Shown here: positions 56,492-64,000 of the stretch, in pieces
Numbering within the stretch: the first letter of the stretch is position 1
How the letters are laid out: every line of letters starts with the position of its first letter
Assembly: GCA_021208885.1 (NCBI GenBank)
Contig: JAJOJF010000029.1
Location: forward strand, 29,549 to 93,548
Direction: 5' to 3'
Length of the DNA: 64,000 nucleotides
Source: Burkholderiaceae bacterium
GTDB taxonomy: Bacteria > Pseudomonadota > Gammaproteobacteria > Burkholderiales > Burkholderiaceae_B
Translations under genes and position numbers: made by a program
The notes under the pieces: generated by a model
What the model saw: only the letters and a program-made list of their open reading frames with translations
What the model was told of the DNA's origin: nothing
The model's database searches: none

Positions 56492-56740
56492 GTGACTGAA
56501 CCAAAGCGAGAGTTGTCTGAAGCAGAAATGCTGTACCTCGAGGCCATGATTCCTGAGCTGGCGGCAGCAGCTTTTAGATTGGCTGAGGCAGAGGCGCTAA
56601 TGACAAGTGGCAAAGTGGTGAAGGCGGTCAACGGCAAGGTTATCGAGCTCTATGCAGACGGATCGACCCGCTTGCTCAAAGAGATCGAGCCACCGATGCC
56701 GGTTACGCCAGGGACAAAGCGGTATCGTAAGGTGCTTTAA
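56492..56740 (+). CDS. small putative antitoxin-like protein (82 aa)
   Basis: I do not recognise a named family. The 82-aa protein starts with GTG at 56492 behind AGGA. It has a helical, Ala/Glu-rich N-terminal half (LSEAEMLYLEAMIPELAAAAF) and a short beta-like part (VVKAVNGKVIELYADGSTRLL), followed by a Pro-rich, basic end. It is 5 bases before the zeta-toxin-like gene and both lie inside the tRNA-derived direct repeats, so an antitoxin role is the natural guess. The gene begins only 45 bases after the tRNA end. Confidence 0.6.
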   Translation: MTEPKRELSEAEMLYLEAMIPELAAAAFRLAEAEALMTSGKVVKAVNGKVIELYADGSTRLLKEIEPPMPVTPGTKRYRKVL

Positions 56741-56745
56741 CAGCA

Positions 56746-57477
56746 ATGGCCATTCCTCGTTTGCGTGTGTTTGCTGGGCCGAATGGCTCTGGTAAGAGCA
56801 CTCTGAAGGGACTGCTTTCAAGCGAATGGTATGGAACCTACGTTAATGCTGACGACATTGAGCGCACGATTAGGCTCGAAGGTAGCTTGCGTCTTTCGGA
56901 TTTTAAGGTTCAGGTTACGCAGCAGCAGCTTACAAGGTTTTTTCTGGAATCAAGTCTCCTCGGTACGCATGGGCTTTCCGAGGATGCGCGTGAAATCACT
57001 GTTGACGCTGGTTACCTATCATTTGGTGACTTACAGATAAACTCCTACTTCGCCTCGGTATTAGCCGATTTGATTCGACAGCAGTTGATCAGTCGGGGCG
57101 AGTCATTGACTTTTGAAACAGTGATGTCTTCACCCGATAAGGTAGATTTCATCTGTAATGCGCAGCGCTTGGGCTACCGTACGTATCTGTACTATGTGGC
57201 CACTGAAGACCCAACGATCAATATCGCTCGCGTCAAGTATCGCGTAGGCAAAGGCGGGCACGATGTGCCCAGTGAAAAGATTGTGTCTCGATACCAGCGT
57301 TCTCTTGATCTTTTGTATAGTGCCGTTGCCTGCACGAATCGGGCGTTCATTTTTGATAATTCAGATCAGTCAGCCGTCTGGGTGGCTGAAGTTACCGACG
57401 GGACGGTTTTGGAGGCAAAGGTGGACTCTTTGCCAGCTTGGTGTAAACATGCGTTGTGGGATAAGTTCCCTGCTTAG
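56746..57477 (+). CDS. zeta-toxin-like P-loop kinase (COG4185 type)
   Basis: This is a small kinase-fold NTPase of 243 aa. Walker A is GPNGSGKST (11-19). The segment VNADDIERTIR and the FETVMS motif (123-128) correspond to the substrate-binding region of zeta toxins. RVGKGGHDVP (166-175) with RYQRS (182-186) forms the Arg-rich lid typical of this group. Zeta toxins phosphorylate UDP-N-acetylglucosamine, but many COG4185 proteins are uncharacterised. It is probably one operon with the 82-aa gene. Whether it is toxic is inference. Confidence 0.82.
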   Translation: MAIPRLRVFAGPNGSGKSTLKGLLSSEWYGTYVNADDIERTIRLEGSLRLSDFKVQVTQQQLTRFFLESSLLGTHGLSEDAREITVDAGYLSFGDLQINSYFASVLADLIRQQLISRGESLTFETVMSSPDKVDFICNAQRLGYRTYLYYVATEDPTINIARVKYRVGKGGHDVPSEKIVSRYQRSLDLLYSAVACTNRAFIFDNSDQSAVWVAEVTDGTVLEAKVDSLPAWCKHALWDKFPA

Positions 57478-57560
57478 TCGGCATTTTAGTAACCAGCCGC
57501 AATGTATGGTCAGTAACGGCACGTTATCACTGCTGGCGGCTCGCGCGTTTAAGCGAGACA

Positions 57561-57635
57561 ACTGCCTTCACACGGCAGGGGTCACAAGTTCGAACCTTGT
57601 ACCGCCCACCAGATCACATTGTTCAGCGACAGATT
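57561..57635 (+). repeat. right direct repeat of tRNA-Val 3' part, attachment-site-like
   Basis: This is the second copy of the 75-base repeat, 1165 bases from the first. The tRNA 5' half is absent, so it cannot make a tRNA. Bases before it (57551-57560) do not match the corresponding tRNA bases. No similarity is seen beyond 57635. Confidence 0.9.
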
Positions 57636-57740
57636 AGCCGACGGAGCCCGGCCTTGTGTTTGTTGCTACACGTGTCATAACGTTTGTTCGTGATCGCAGC
57701 CGAGACGAGTAATAGGTTGGGCGGAAGGGGCCGACGAATT

Positions 57741-58097
57741 TTGAAAAATGCGCTTTCGCTGCTCGTGGGTACTCCAATACTGACAGGCTGCTCGACCATG
57801 CAGACGGTGGATAAATCGTCGTTCGGCGGTACGCCTGCCCCGGTCCGATTATTCATCAAAACACAAGAAACAGCCTTACCAACCGTTCTCTTGTCGCATG
57901 GATCTGCATGTGTAGTACCGGGCGAATTCAAGCCGAGGCAGACAAAACGGGTGATGCGGATGAGCAAGAAAACAGTAGGGGCGGGCTGCTCCGAATTCAC
58001 GCTTGGGGAGATCGCGGTAAGTCGCGGCACTGGAAACAGTGCGGTGCTCAGATCGATGAACCAAGAAACCTCCACCTCAAGCGCCATAGGCGGTTAG
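57741..58097 (+). pseudogene. possible remnant of a lipoprotein/alpha-beta hydrolase gene
   Basis: From TTG at 57741 the frame encodes a short hydrophobic segment with a lipobox-like TGC (LLVGTPILTGCSTM), then PVRLFIKTQETALPTVLLSHGSACV, which resembles the start of dienelactone-hydrolase-like proteins (the HG oxyanion turn). The catalytic Ser, Asp and His regions are missing and the rest of the frame looks non-functional. A remnant just outside the right repeat is the best reading. The frame opens at 57684 on other start codons. A chance ORF is possible. Confidence 0.3.
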
Positions 58098-58112
58098 GTG
58101 GCGGGAGGTTTT
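58066..58112 (+). terminator. candidate Rho-independent terminator
   Basis: AAACCTCC (58066-58073) pairs with GGAGGTTT (58104-58111), with inner ACCT/AGGT and CGCC/GGCG helices, and a short T run follows. It would end transcription coming from the toxin cassette or the hydrolase remnant. Confidence 0.5.
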
Positions 58113-58226
58113 AACAGTGTCATCCAGTATTTGAATCAAATCAATGGTTTAAACTCTCCGAGTCACTGGCTTCGTATAGCTACAACGCTTGCATAAATAT
58201 TTTCCTCTTAAAGAGACTCTTCTATT

Positions 58227-58454
58227 TTGTTTAATCCCAGCGCCCTGATTCAAATACGCTCGTATTGTCTTCGCTGTCTGTTAGTGCCCGCAGTGCTGCT
58301 TTTGCTGTCGGGTTGCAGCACGGCCATTGCTGTTGCAGATGCGGTGGGATCAACGATCGTCTACGCTGGCAAGACAGTTGTGAACACGATTGATGCGATC
58401 ACCCCGGATATCGTGAACGGCGATGATGACGAGGATGATGAGGATTACGACTGA
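58227..58454 (+). CDS. small lipoprotein with acidic tail (75 aa)
   Basis: This 75-aa protein has a signal peptide with lipobox LLSGC, a short Ala/Val/Thr-rich middle (IAVADAVGSTIVYAGKTVVNTIDA) and a strongly acidic end (DDDEDDEDYD). It resembles short lipoproteins scattered in proteobacteria whose role is unknown. The codon at 58227 opens the frame; an internal start is possible. It is not clearly in an operon with its neighbours. Confidence 0.6.
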   Translation: MFNPSALIQIRSYCLRCLLVPAVLLLLSGCSTAIAVADAVGSTIVYAGKTVVNTIDAITPDIVNGDDDEDDEDYD

Positions 58455-58823
58455 ACGCTGTTGTGAGCGAACTCCGTAGGCCTAGCATTTGTGTCTAGGA
58501 TATTAACGGTAAGACGTTCAATCGGACGCTAGCCCGCCACGATTCGTTGATGCGCTCCACCTGGGCATCGATTTCTGTAGCGATGCGAGACTTGGTTGCG
58601 TGCGCTGATTCACGCACAAGAATCTGATGATTGCATCCGATTGACGCCACCTCAAGCGCCAAGTCAACTTGTTTGCCGAGCATGTCCTGAGAAACCCCGA
58701 TGTCGCAAGGCAATCCAGGCTTGAAAGGGTTGTGATGTGCTTAACTGTGAGACAAACTTGTGCCAACGTTACGGCGAGGATTGGTTTCTGTCGTTATTCA
58801 ATCGTTAGTAGTGGACGCATCCC
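58455..58823. other. intergenic region, no recognised gene
   Basis: This 369-base stretch separates the small lipoprotein from the YbbA-like gene. A 72-codon minus-strand frame (58495-58713) is open, with a helical, charged C-terminal half, but I find no family resemblance and no good ribosome-binding site. In many relatives a TesA-type esterase gene sits upstream of ybbA; none is seen here. Confidence 0.4.
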
Positions 58824-59519
58824 ATGCAAAAACAACCCTTGATCGATGCTCATGGCGTGAGCCTTACCTTTCAAATGGGCGAGAGGACTGTTGCTGTGTT
58901 GCGAGACGTCTCCCTGCAAGTCAAACAGGGCACCACTGTAGCCATTGCTGGCCCATCGGGTTCCGGTAAAACTTCTTTGCTGTTGCTGCTGTCAGGGCTT
59001 GAACAACCCGAGTCTGGCGTGATCCGGATTGATGGCCGGAGCTTGGCTGAACTTGACCGCGACCAGCTTGCTGATTTGCGCCGTGATCGCATTGGCATTG
59101 TGTTTCAGAGCTTCCACCTGCTGCCAAGCCTCACGGCAGTCGAGAACGTCGCCTTGCCGCTGCAAATGGCGCAAGCGATTGATGCGCGCGGTGCCGCTTT
59201 GGATATGCTGGCACGAGTTGGCCTGGCTGACCGAGCCCATCATCGACCAAGCCAGTTGTCAGGTGGCGAGCAACAGCGTGTGGCGATTGCACGTGCGCTG
59301 GTGCACAGGCCACAGTTGCTGCTGGCCGATGAGCCCACGGGCAATCTCGATGATCAAACCGCACAGTCTGTGCGTGAGTTGCTCTTTCGATTAAACCGCG
59401 AGTTTGGTACCACGCTGGTACTGGTCACCCATGACATGCAATTTGCCGAGCAGTGTGACCGAGTGTTGAGACTGCATGACGGTCAACTCCAGGAAGTTCA
59501 GCATGTTGTTTCTGCTTGA
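58824..59519 (+). CDS. YbbA-like ABC transporter ATPase
   Basis: This 231-aa ATPase is of the MacB/LolD group. Walker A is GPSGSGKT (43-50), signature LSGGEQQR, Walker [13 protein letters not shown] and the H-loop VTHD. It pairs with the FtsX-type permease that overlaps its last 17 bases. Systems of this group act in the envelope (lipoprotein or exported-molecule handling) rather than as classical importers. Confidence 0.93.
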   Translation: MQKQPLIDAHGVSLTFQMGERTVAVLRDVSLQVKQGTTVAIAGPSGSGKTSLLLLLSGLEQPESGVIRIDGRSLAELDRDQLADLRRDRIGIVFQSFHLLPSLTAVENVALPLQMAQAIDARGAALDMLARVGLADRAHHRPSQLSGGEQQRVAIARALVHRPQLLLADEPTGNLDDQTAQSVRELLFRLNREFGTTLVLVTHDMQFAEQCDRVLRLHDGQLQEVQHVVSA

Positions 59520-62013
59520 TCTAGCCTGGCGTGACTTGAAAGCCAGTGGCCGTGGCCTCTGCATATTTGTGGCTAGCTTGGTGCTTGGCGTGTCGCTGGT
59601 GTCTGCTGGCGGCGGGTTGTATCAGCAAGTCACCGATGCCTTGCGCGCAGATGTGAAACTGCTCTTCGGTGGTGATGTTGAGATCGAAGCCGAGCAGCCC
59701 TTGCCGGCAGACATCCTGTCGTGGGTCCAAGCTCGGGGTGATGTGTCGCAAGTTGTTGAACTGCGCACCATGCTCATGACTAAACAAGGTCGTTCGCAAT
59801 TGGTCGAGCTCTTTAGCGTCGATGGCGCCTATCCGCTTTATGGAGAGCTAATCCTCGAGCCTGCCGCTCAACCGCAAGACCTGCTTGGGTTACAAGATGG
59901 CCAATGGGGTGCTGCTGTTGATGGCACGTTGGCCAGACGTCTCGGGCTTTCTGTTGGTGACAACATCTCAATCGGGGTGTTGAGCATGAAGGTTCGTGCC
60001 ATCGTAGTGCGCCAGCCAGACAGAAGTCTTCGAGCTGACTGGGGGGCTGCACCGGTGTTGATTGCCGAGGATGCCTTGATGGCCACAGGCCTGATCCAGC
60101 CCTTTAGTCGCGTGGAGTACTTGTATCGGGTGCGGCTTGATGGCGGTGATACGACCGCATCAGTGTTTCGTGATGATCTGGTGCGTGCATTTCCTACTAT
60201 GCAGGCTGAAGTGCGCAGCTTCGATGAACGCAGCGATCGCATGACCGAAGTGCTTGGCCAAATCGGTTCGGGTCTTTTGTTGGTTGGGTTCTCTGCCTTG
60301 TTCATCGGCGGGTTAGGGGTGTTCAATAGCGTCAAAGCTCATCTTGATGGCAAGTTGGCAAGCCTGGCAACCTTGCGTGCGCTTGGCCTGCGTGATCGGC
60401 GAGTTGCCATCTTTGTGCTGTTGCAGGTGCTGGTGTTGGCAGCATTTTCAAGTGCGGTGGGTGTCATTATTGGCGTGACATTAGCCATGGTCGGTGCCTC
60501 TGTGGTGGCGGACCAGTTACCCGTCAATGTATTGCTCGCCAGTCTATGGCAACCTTCTTTGGTCGCCTGGATCTTTGGCGTGCTCACTGCATTGACGTTT
60601 GCGCTACCAGCCATAGGTCGTGCTTTGTCAGTATCACCAGCGGTGTTATTCAGAGGCCTGGAAGGGCAAGTGTTACGGACTTCAGGGCGCACACAAAAAC
60701 TGACGGCTTTGGTGGCGTTTGTGACCGTGTTGTTATTGGTCTTGGCTTTGCCCGATGCTAGGTTTGGGCTCGCGTTTGTTGGGGCGGTTGCGCTGCTGTT
60801 GATATTGCTCGGTGCAGTGACCAAGGGTATCAAGGGCTTGGCGCATCGTCTGCAGGACTTGCAATCCCTGCCGCTGTCATTGCAAATGGCCTTGGCTGGG
60901 CTGCAGCAGGCACAGTCACCCATGCGGGTAGCATTGGTGTCGCTGGGATCGGCACTGACGTTGTTGGTGGCGTGCACGTTGGTAGTTACAACGCTATTGC
61001 GCACTGTCAATGAGACCGTGCCTGAAAAAGCGCCCGCCATGGTGTTTTATGACATTCAAACTGACCAAGTTGAGTTGCTGAATCAAACACTGAGTCAGGC
61101 CTCTGGCCTGACCGAGGTTCGAATCGCCCCATTTGTACTCGGTCGTTTGGTGGGCGTTAACGGTTCTGCCTTAACTGAAAGCGATGATATCGAGCGCTTG
61201 CGTGAGTCGCGTGATGAGCACAAACTCAGCGATGCCTGGGGGAATTTTGATGATGTGGTGGTCGAACGTGGCGCCTGGTGGCCAGACGGCTACAACGGCC
61301 CGCCCTTGGTTGCCATGGAGAATCGCGAAGCCGATCAGCTGGGACTCAAAATTGGTGACCGCCTCACCTTTGAAATCCTGGGGCAAACACTCGACGCTGA
61401 GTTAGTGGCGATCTATGCCCAGCGCCGTGTTCAGGCGCGCCTGTGGCTTGAAGCAATATTTAGCGATGGAGCGCTAGATCCGTTTGTGACGCGTTATGTG
61501 GGGGCGGCGTGGTTGCCGGCTGATCAGGCGGTTGTCATGCAGGACCGTTTGGCAGCAGCAGCGCCCAACATTGCTACAGCTCGCACTGAATCTGTCCTGC
61601 GCGAAAGCCGCGCGTTGCTCGGTCGTGCCAGTATGGGTTTAGCCGTCATTGCGTTGGTGTGCCTAGCAGCGAGTCTTTTGGTGTTGGCGAGTGTGGTGGC
61701 CGCAAGTCGCACCCAACAGATATATGATGCCACGGTGATGCATGCGTTAGGCGCGAGGCAATCGTTGCTCGTCAACGTTTTGCTGTGGGAGTACGCGCTG
61801 ATCGCTCTGGTTACTACGCTCGTCGCAGTCGGGTTTGGCAGTTTGCTGGCCACCGTGTTATTGCAATGGCGCCTAGATATGAGCGCATCGGGGCTTTACT
61901 GGACTGGAGCAGTCATAGCGGTGGGCGTGAGCTTTGTGAGTCTGGGCTTAGGCGCACGCTATTTGCTATCGCAAATGCGCTTAAGCCCGGCCATGTTGTT
62001 GCGAGCTCAGTAA
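59503..62013 (+). CDS. YbbP-like ABC transporter permease (FtsX/MacB family)
   Basis: This large inner-membrane permease has 836 aa from the ATG at 59503 ([18 protein letters not shown]), which fits the family; an upstream in-frame start at 59476 is less likely. It has one membrane span at the start and two FtsX domains (about 260-385 and 710-830), each with GGLGVFNSVKAHLDGKLASLATLRALG-type features (here GLGVFNSVKAHL and ATLRALG) and a large periplasmic region between. It likely forms a 10-span YbbAP complex with the upstream ATPase. Confidence 0.9.
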   Translation: MLFLLDLAWRDLKASGRGLCIFVASLVLGVSLVSAGGGLYQQVTDALRADVKLLFGGDVEIEAEQPLPADILSWVQARGDVSQVVELRTMLMTKQGRSQLVELFSVDGAYPLYGELILEPAAQPQDLLGLQDGQWGAAVDGTLARRLGLSVGDNISIGVLSMKVRAIVVRQPDRSLRADWGAAPVLIAEDALMATGLIQPFSRVEYLYRVRLDGGDTTASVFRDDLVRAFPTMQAEVRSFDERSDRMTEVLGQIGSGLLLVGFSALFIGGLGVFNSVKAHLDGKLASLATLRALGLRDRRVAIFVLLQVLVLAAFSSAVGVIIGVTLAMVGASVVADQLPVNVLLASLWQPSLVAWIFGVLTALTFALPAIGRALSVSPAVLFRGLEGQVLRTSGRTQKLTALVAFVTVLLLVLALPDARFGLAFVGAVALLLILLGAVTKGIKGLAHRLQDLQSLPLSLQMALAGLQQAQSPMRVALVSLGSALTLLVACTLVVTTLLRTVNETVPEKAPAMVFYDIQTDQVELLNQTLSQASGLTEVRIAPFVLGRLVGVNGSALTESDDIERLRESRDEHKLSDAWGNFDDVVVERGAWWPDGYNGPPLVAMENREADQLGLKIGDRLTFEILGQTLDAELVAIYAQRRVQARLWLEAIFSDGALDPFVTRYVGAAWLPADQAVVMQDRLAAAAPNIATARTESVLRESRALLGRASMGLAVIALVCLAASLLVLASVVAASRTQQIYDATVMHALGARQSLLVNVLLWEYALIALVTTLVAVGFGSLLATVLLQWRLDMSASGLYWTGAVIAVGVSFVSLGLGARYLLSQMRLSPAMLLRAQ

Positions 62014-62014
62014 A

Positions 62015-62635
62015 TTAGTTGCCAGCAGCCGCGTCGAGGATCCCTGTCTCCACTGAGCCGGTTGGCTGGCACTTCGCTGCAAACTCACGGCCTGGCATGT
62101 TCACCATGGCATGGCCCTTGGAGTCAAAGCGATACCGTGATCCACCCACGATAGCACCCGTGCCGGGGTTGGTTTGGTAGCCCGTGGCCAGGTTGTAGTC
62201 AGCATTGACTGAAACCAAGGTCTGTGTTGCTGATTTGGCGGTGAGTTTGACATCGACCGTGATATTGAGATTGACTGGGGTCTGTCTAGTTAATGCACTT
62301 AAAAACTCGGTGTGGGTATCGAAGGAACCACCTCGGCGCTCAATCATGCCGCAGGTGATCGCACTCGATGGTTCAAACGCATCGACAAAGAGTGTCATCT
62401 GGCCAGCGGATTTATTTTGTTTGACAGTCCGGTACCGCTCTTGGCTGTAGGCAGTGATATTGCGCCAAACATCATTCAAATTGGCTTGGACAGTCTGGCT
62501 GGTTTGAACAGCTCGCTGTTGGACATAGGAATCGGGAGCCGTTTGTGGTTCGGGTGGTATGTAGGTCGTGCTACAGCCCGTCAGAACGAGCAGGGCTGCT
62601 AGGATAGGAGTTCGTTGTGCAATAGGCTGTCGCAT
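62015..62635 (-). CDS. hypothetical lipoprotein (206 aa)
   Basis: I do not recognise a named family. From the ATG at 62635 the protein has a signal peptide ending in the lipobox VLTGC, then a mature domain that starts with helical VQANLNDVWRNITAYSQERYRT and continues with beta-rich segments (NLNITVDVKLTAKSATQTLVSVNADY). Two more Cys (in ITCGM and AKCQP) could form a disulfide. It is convergent with ybbP, 1 base apart. Confidence 0.7.
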   Translation of the reverse strand: MRQPIAQRTPILAALLVLTGCSTTYIPPEPQTAPDSYVQQRAVQTSQTVQANLNDVWRNITAYSQERYRTVKQNKSAGQMTLFVDAFEPSSAITCGMIERRGGSFDTHTEFLSALTRQTPVNLNITVDVKLTAKSATQTLVSVNADYNLATGYQTNPGTGAIVGGSRYRFDSKGHAMVNMPGREFAAKCQPTGSVETGILDAAAGN

Positions 62636-62700
62636 GCTGGCTTGCTCGGGCAATGATGATGAATGTTTAGGCTCGACTATACGATGGAATATGTTGTGCG

Positions 62701-63471
62701 TTACGTATTCAAAATCGCCACATGAAAATAATTTAGCGTCATGTTGATGAGTTCCAGGATGATGATGGTCACCAACAGACGAAATGCCCATATCTTGGCC
62801 AGTTCGTGCATGGCCAATTTGGCACCGAGGTAGGCACCCACAATACTGCCTGCACCCATCAGCAGGCCAATCGTCCAGTCGATGTGGCCGTCCATGGTAA
62901 ACATGGCTACGGCCATGGCTGAGGTGACTGCCAAGGCGAGATTTTTGTAGGCATTGGCTTGCACAAAAGTTAGTCGCAAGCCCAGTACCAGCACTAGCAG
63001 CAGGTAGGTAGCCCCATCAATCACGATAAACCCAAGCCAGGCGCCTACAATCAAAAGCATGAGAAACTCTTGCCAGCGATAACGAGGCTCTTGTTCGAGG
63101 TCTTGCATGATGGCTTTCTTGAGTCCCGTGAACAGCAGAATTAACGCGATCAGTACAGCGATAGCTATGACGAGCTTTAGCTGGCTCGCTTCGATGTGCG
63201 AGGCAATATAAGCGCCCAACAATGTGCCTAGACAGGTGGGTGCCAGAATCCGGATGGCCTTGTCTAATTCAATGACACCGGCTCGAATGAACGTCACGAC
63301 TGCGATCAAGGCACCTAGGACCACTGGAATGCGGTTGGTGGCATTGGCCGCCACTGGGCTTAAGCCCATGAACATGAGAAGTGGCAGTGTGACTGCCGAC
63401 CCACTTGATGCGAGCGTATTCAGAAACCCACAGACGGCACCTGCTAGCACCGCGATGATGAGTTCGGTCAT
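62701..63471 (-). CDS. TauE/SafE (YfcA-like) membrane transporter
   Basis: This permease (256 aa, about eight hydrophobic spans) is of the TauE/SafE family, which handles sulfite, sulfoacetate and similar anions. The start at 63471 (MTELIIAVLAGAVCGFLNTLASSGSAVTLPLL) overlaps the upstream cupin stop by 4 bases. Repeated half-motifs, N-terminal NTLASSGSAVTLPL and later GAWLGFIVIDGATYLL, reflect the family's internal duplication. Confidence 0.85.
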   Translation of the reverse strand: MTELIIAVLAGAVCGFLNTLASSGSAVTLPLLMFMGLSPVAANATNRIPVVLGALIAVVTFIRAGVIELDKAIRILAPTCLGTLLGAYIASHIEASQLKLVIAIAVLIALILLFTGLKKAIMQDLEQEPRYRWQEFLMLLIVGAWLGFIVIDGATYLLLVLVLGLRLTFVQANAYKNLALAVTSAMAVAMFTMDGHIDWTIGLLMGAGSIVGAYLGAKLAMHELAKIWAFRLLVTIIILELINMTLNYFHVAILNT

Positions 63472-63746
63472 CGGCAAGGAGCTTTTCTGGCGGCGAGATA
63501 CAGCACGCCTTTGGGCCCGTAGCGCTCCCAATGCGTCTGTTCGTGGAGCAAATGAAAGACATCGCCAGACTCATACCGTCGGCTGTCGCTGCCTGACCCG
63601 ATCTCAATATAACCATCGAGGATCAGCGCCTTGGCTTCAAACGGGTGCGTATGCATATCCATGAAACCGTTGGCTTCGCGCTCAACCAAGACCGGCTCAC
63701 TAAAACCCTCGGCTGTAACCATCTTGTGAAACGAATCGGCATTCAT
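63468..63746 (-). CDS. small cupin domain protein
   Basis: This single-domain cupin has 92 aa. The first metal-binding motif is visible as MHTHPFEAKALILDGYIEI (two His and a Glu), and the second as GDVFHLLHEQTHWE. It is coupled (ATGA) to the TauE/SafE gene, suggesting a shared role with a small anionic metabolite. Specific substrate or sensing role unknown. Confidence 0.8.
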   Translation of the reverse strand: MNADSFHKMVTAEGFSEPVLVEREANGFMDMHTHPFEAKALILDGYIEIGSGSDSRRYESGDVFHLLHEQTHWERYGPKGVLYLAARKAPCR

Positions 63747-63869
63747 CAGACTCTCCTGGAGTGTTGAACCGCAAACGTTTGTGTGATTTTTAGCCGAGTT
63801 TAATGTGTGAGGGTGGCCACGTGTGATTTTTATTGATTGTGGATTCTTTTTTTAGGGCTCGAGATGTTT

Positions 63870-64000
63870 TTAAAACCCAAACCTCACATTGACCTGTCCG
63901 TAGACACCGCGGTACTGGCTGTTCAAGCTCGTCTGGTAACCGAGACCGAGTTGGATATGGGTGTTGTCTGAGGCTTTGACATCAACAGCCGCATCAATGG
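63870..64000 (-). CDS. C-terminal end of an outer-membrane beta-barrel protein (partial)
   Basis: Only the last 43 codons lie in the window. They read HIQLGLGYQTSLNSQYRG and end GQVNVRFGF, with alternating residues and a terminal Phe typical of autotransporter barrels and other BAM substrates. The 5' part is outside the window, so the passenger domain cannot be described. Confidence 0.65.
   Translation of the reverse strand, partial: IDAAVDVKASDNTHIQLGLGYQTSLNSQYRGVYGQVNVRFGF

Noticed and set aside
57561..57611. Second tRNA-Val gene
   Set aside because: Only the part from the anticodon stem to CCA is present; no acceptor 5' strand or D arm precedes it, so no cloverleaf can form.
58495..58713. 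Minus-strand gene of 72 codons
   Set aside because: No family resemblance, no good ribosome-binding site and an ambiguous start; kept only as a remark in the intergenic entry.
60339..61040. Minus-strand open frame of 233 codons, Thr/Asn-rich
   Set aside because: It is antisense to the YbbP-like permease and has low-complexity composition typical of a shadow frame.
1..64000. Insertion sequences, CRISPR arrays, prophage
   Set aside because: No transposase, integrase, Cas or phage structural motifs and no regularly spaced repeats were seen on either strand.

Overview
The window looks like a chromosomal segment of a betaproteobacterium, most likely Burkholderiales and Alcaligenaceae-like. The reasons are the block mltD-gloB-methyltransferase-rnhA-(RND pump)-dnaQ, a TctCBA-type tricarboxylate transporter, BMP-type and betaine ABC transporters, and gene content typical of that order. 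Genus cannot be fixed from sequence alone. Nearly all of the window is coding. No insertion sequences, CRISPR arrays, rRNA genes or phage genes were seen.

Layout from left to right. (1) 0.1-4.7 kb, minus strand: a complete pqqABCDE operon for pyrroloquinoline quinone, including a 24-residue pqqA precursor, preceded by a ferric-reductase-like flavocytochrome. (2) 4.7-11.1 kb: two glutathione-S-transferase-like proteins, a glycine-betaine ABC transporter (proX-proW-proV) and an MHS-family MFS transporter. (3) 11.1-18.6 kb, minus: a molybdenum hydroxylase operon of form II CO-dehydrogenase type (coxS-L-M-D-E-G plus an XdhC/CoxI factor). (4) 18.8-23.7 kb, minus: nfeD, two tandem flotillin (FloA) paralogues separated by a membrane protein, then an MDR oxidoreductase. 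(5) 23.7-27.0 kb: tctCBA, divergent from an L-aspartate dehydrogenase-like gene. (6) 28.3-32.9 kb, plus: a tight operon of acyl-CoA dehydrogenase, SDR, APH-type kinase and acyl-CoA ligase. This matches the parts list of the bacterial levulinate/4-hydroxyacid (lva) pathway and of eukaryotic ACAD10/11. (7) 33-39.4 kb: class V aminotransferase, ChaN-like protein, a tiny lipoprotein, an outer-membrane protein, an amidase and a SulP transporter. (8) 39.4-45.3 kb, minus: a BMP-type nucleobase/nucleoside ABC transporter with cytosine deaminase-like codA, behind a near-consensus sigma-54 promoter. (9) 45.5-56.3 kb: fabI, mltD, gloB, methyltransferase, rnhA, an RND efflux pair, dnaQ and small conserved genes, two of which carry apparent single-base frameshifts. 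(10) 56.3-57.6 kb: tRNA-Val(CAC) followed by a two-gene zeta-toxin-like cassette. (11) 57.7-64 kb: lipoproteins, a YbbA/YbbP ABC exporter pair, a TauE/SafE permease, a cupin and the end of an outer-membrane beta-barrel gene.

The best candidate for something undescribed is region 10. The 3' part of tRNA-Val(CAC) plus 24 bases beyond it (75 bp) is repeated directly 1165 bp downstream with one mismatch. The two copies bracket exactly a small protein gene and a COG4185/zeta-toxin-like P-loop kinase gene, with no integrase in between. This looks like a minimal tRNA-targeted toxin-antitoxin islet that keeps the tRNA intact and may be read from the tRNA promoter. The lva-like operon, the sigma-54-driven codA operon with an altered active-site position, and the duplicated flotillin locus are further points of interest.
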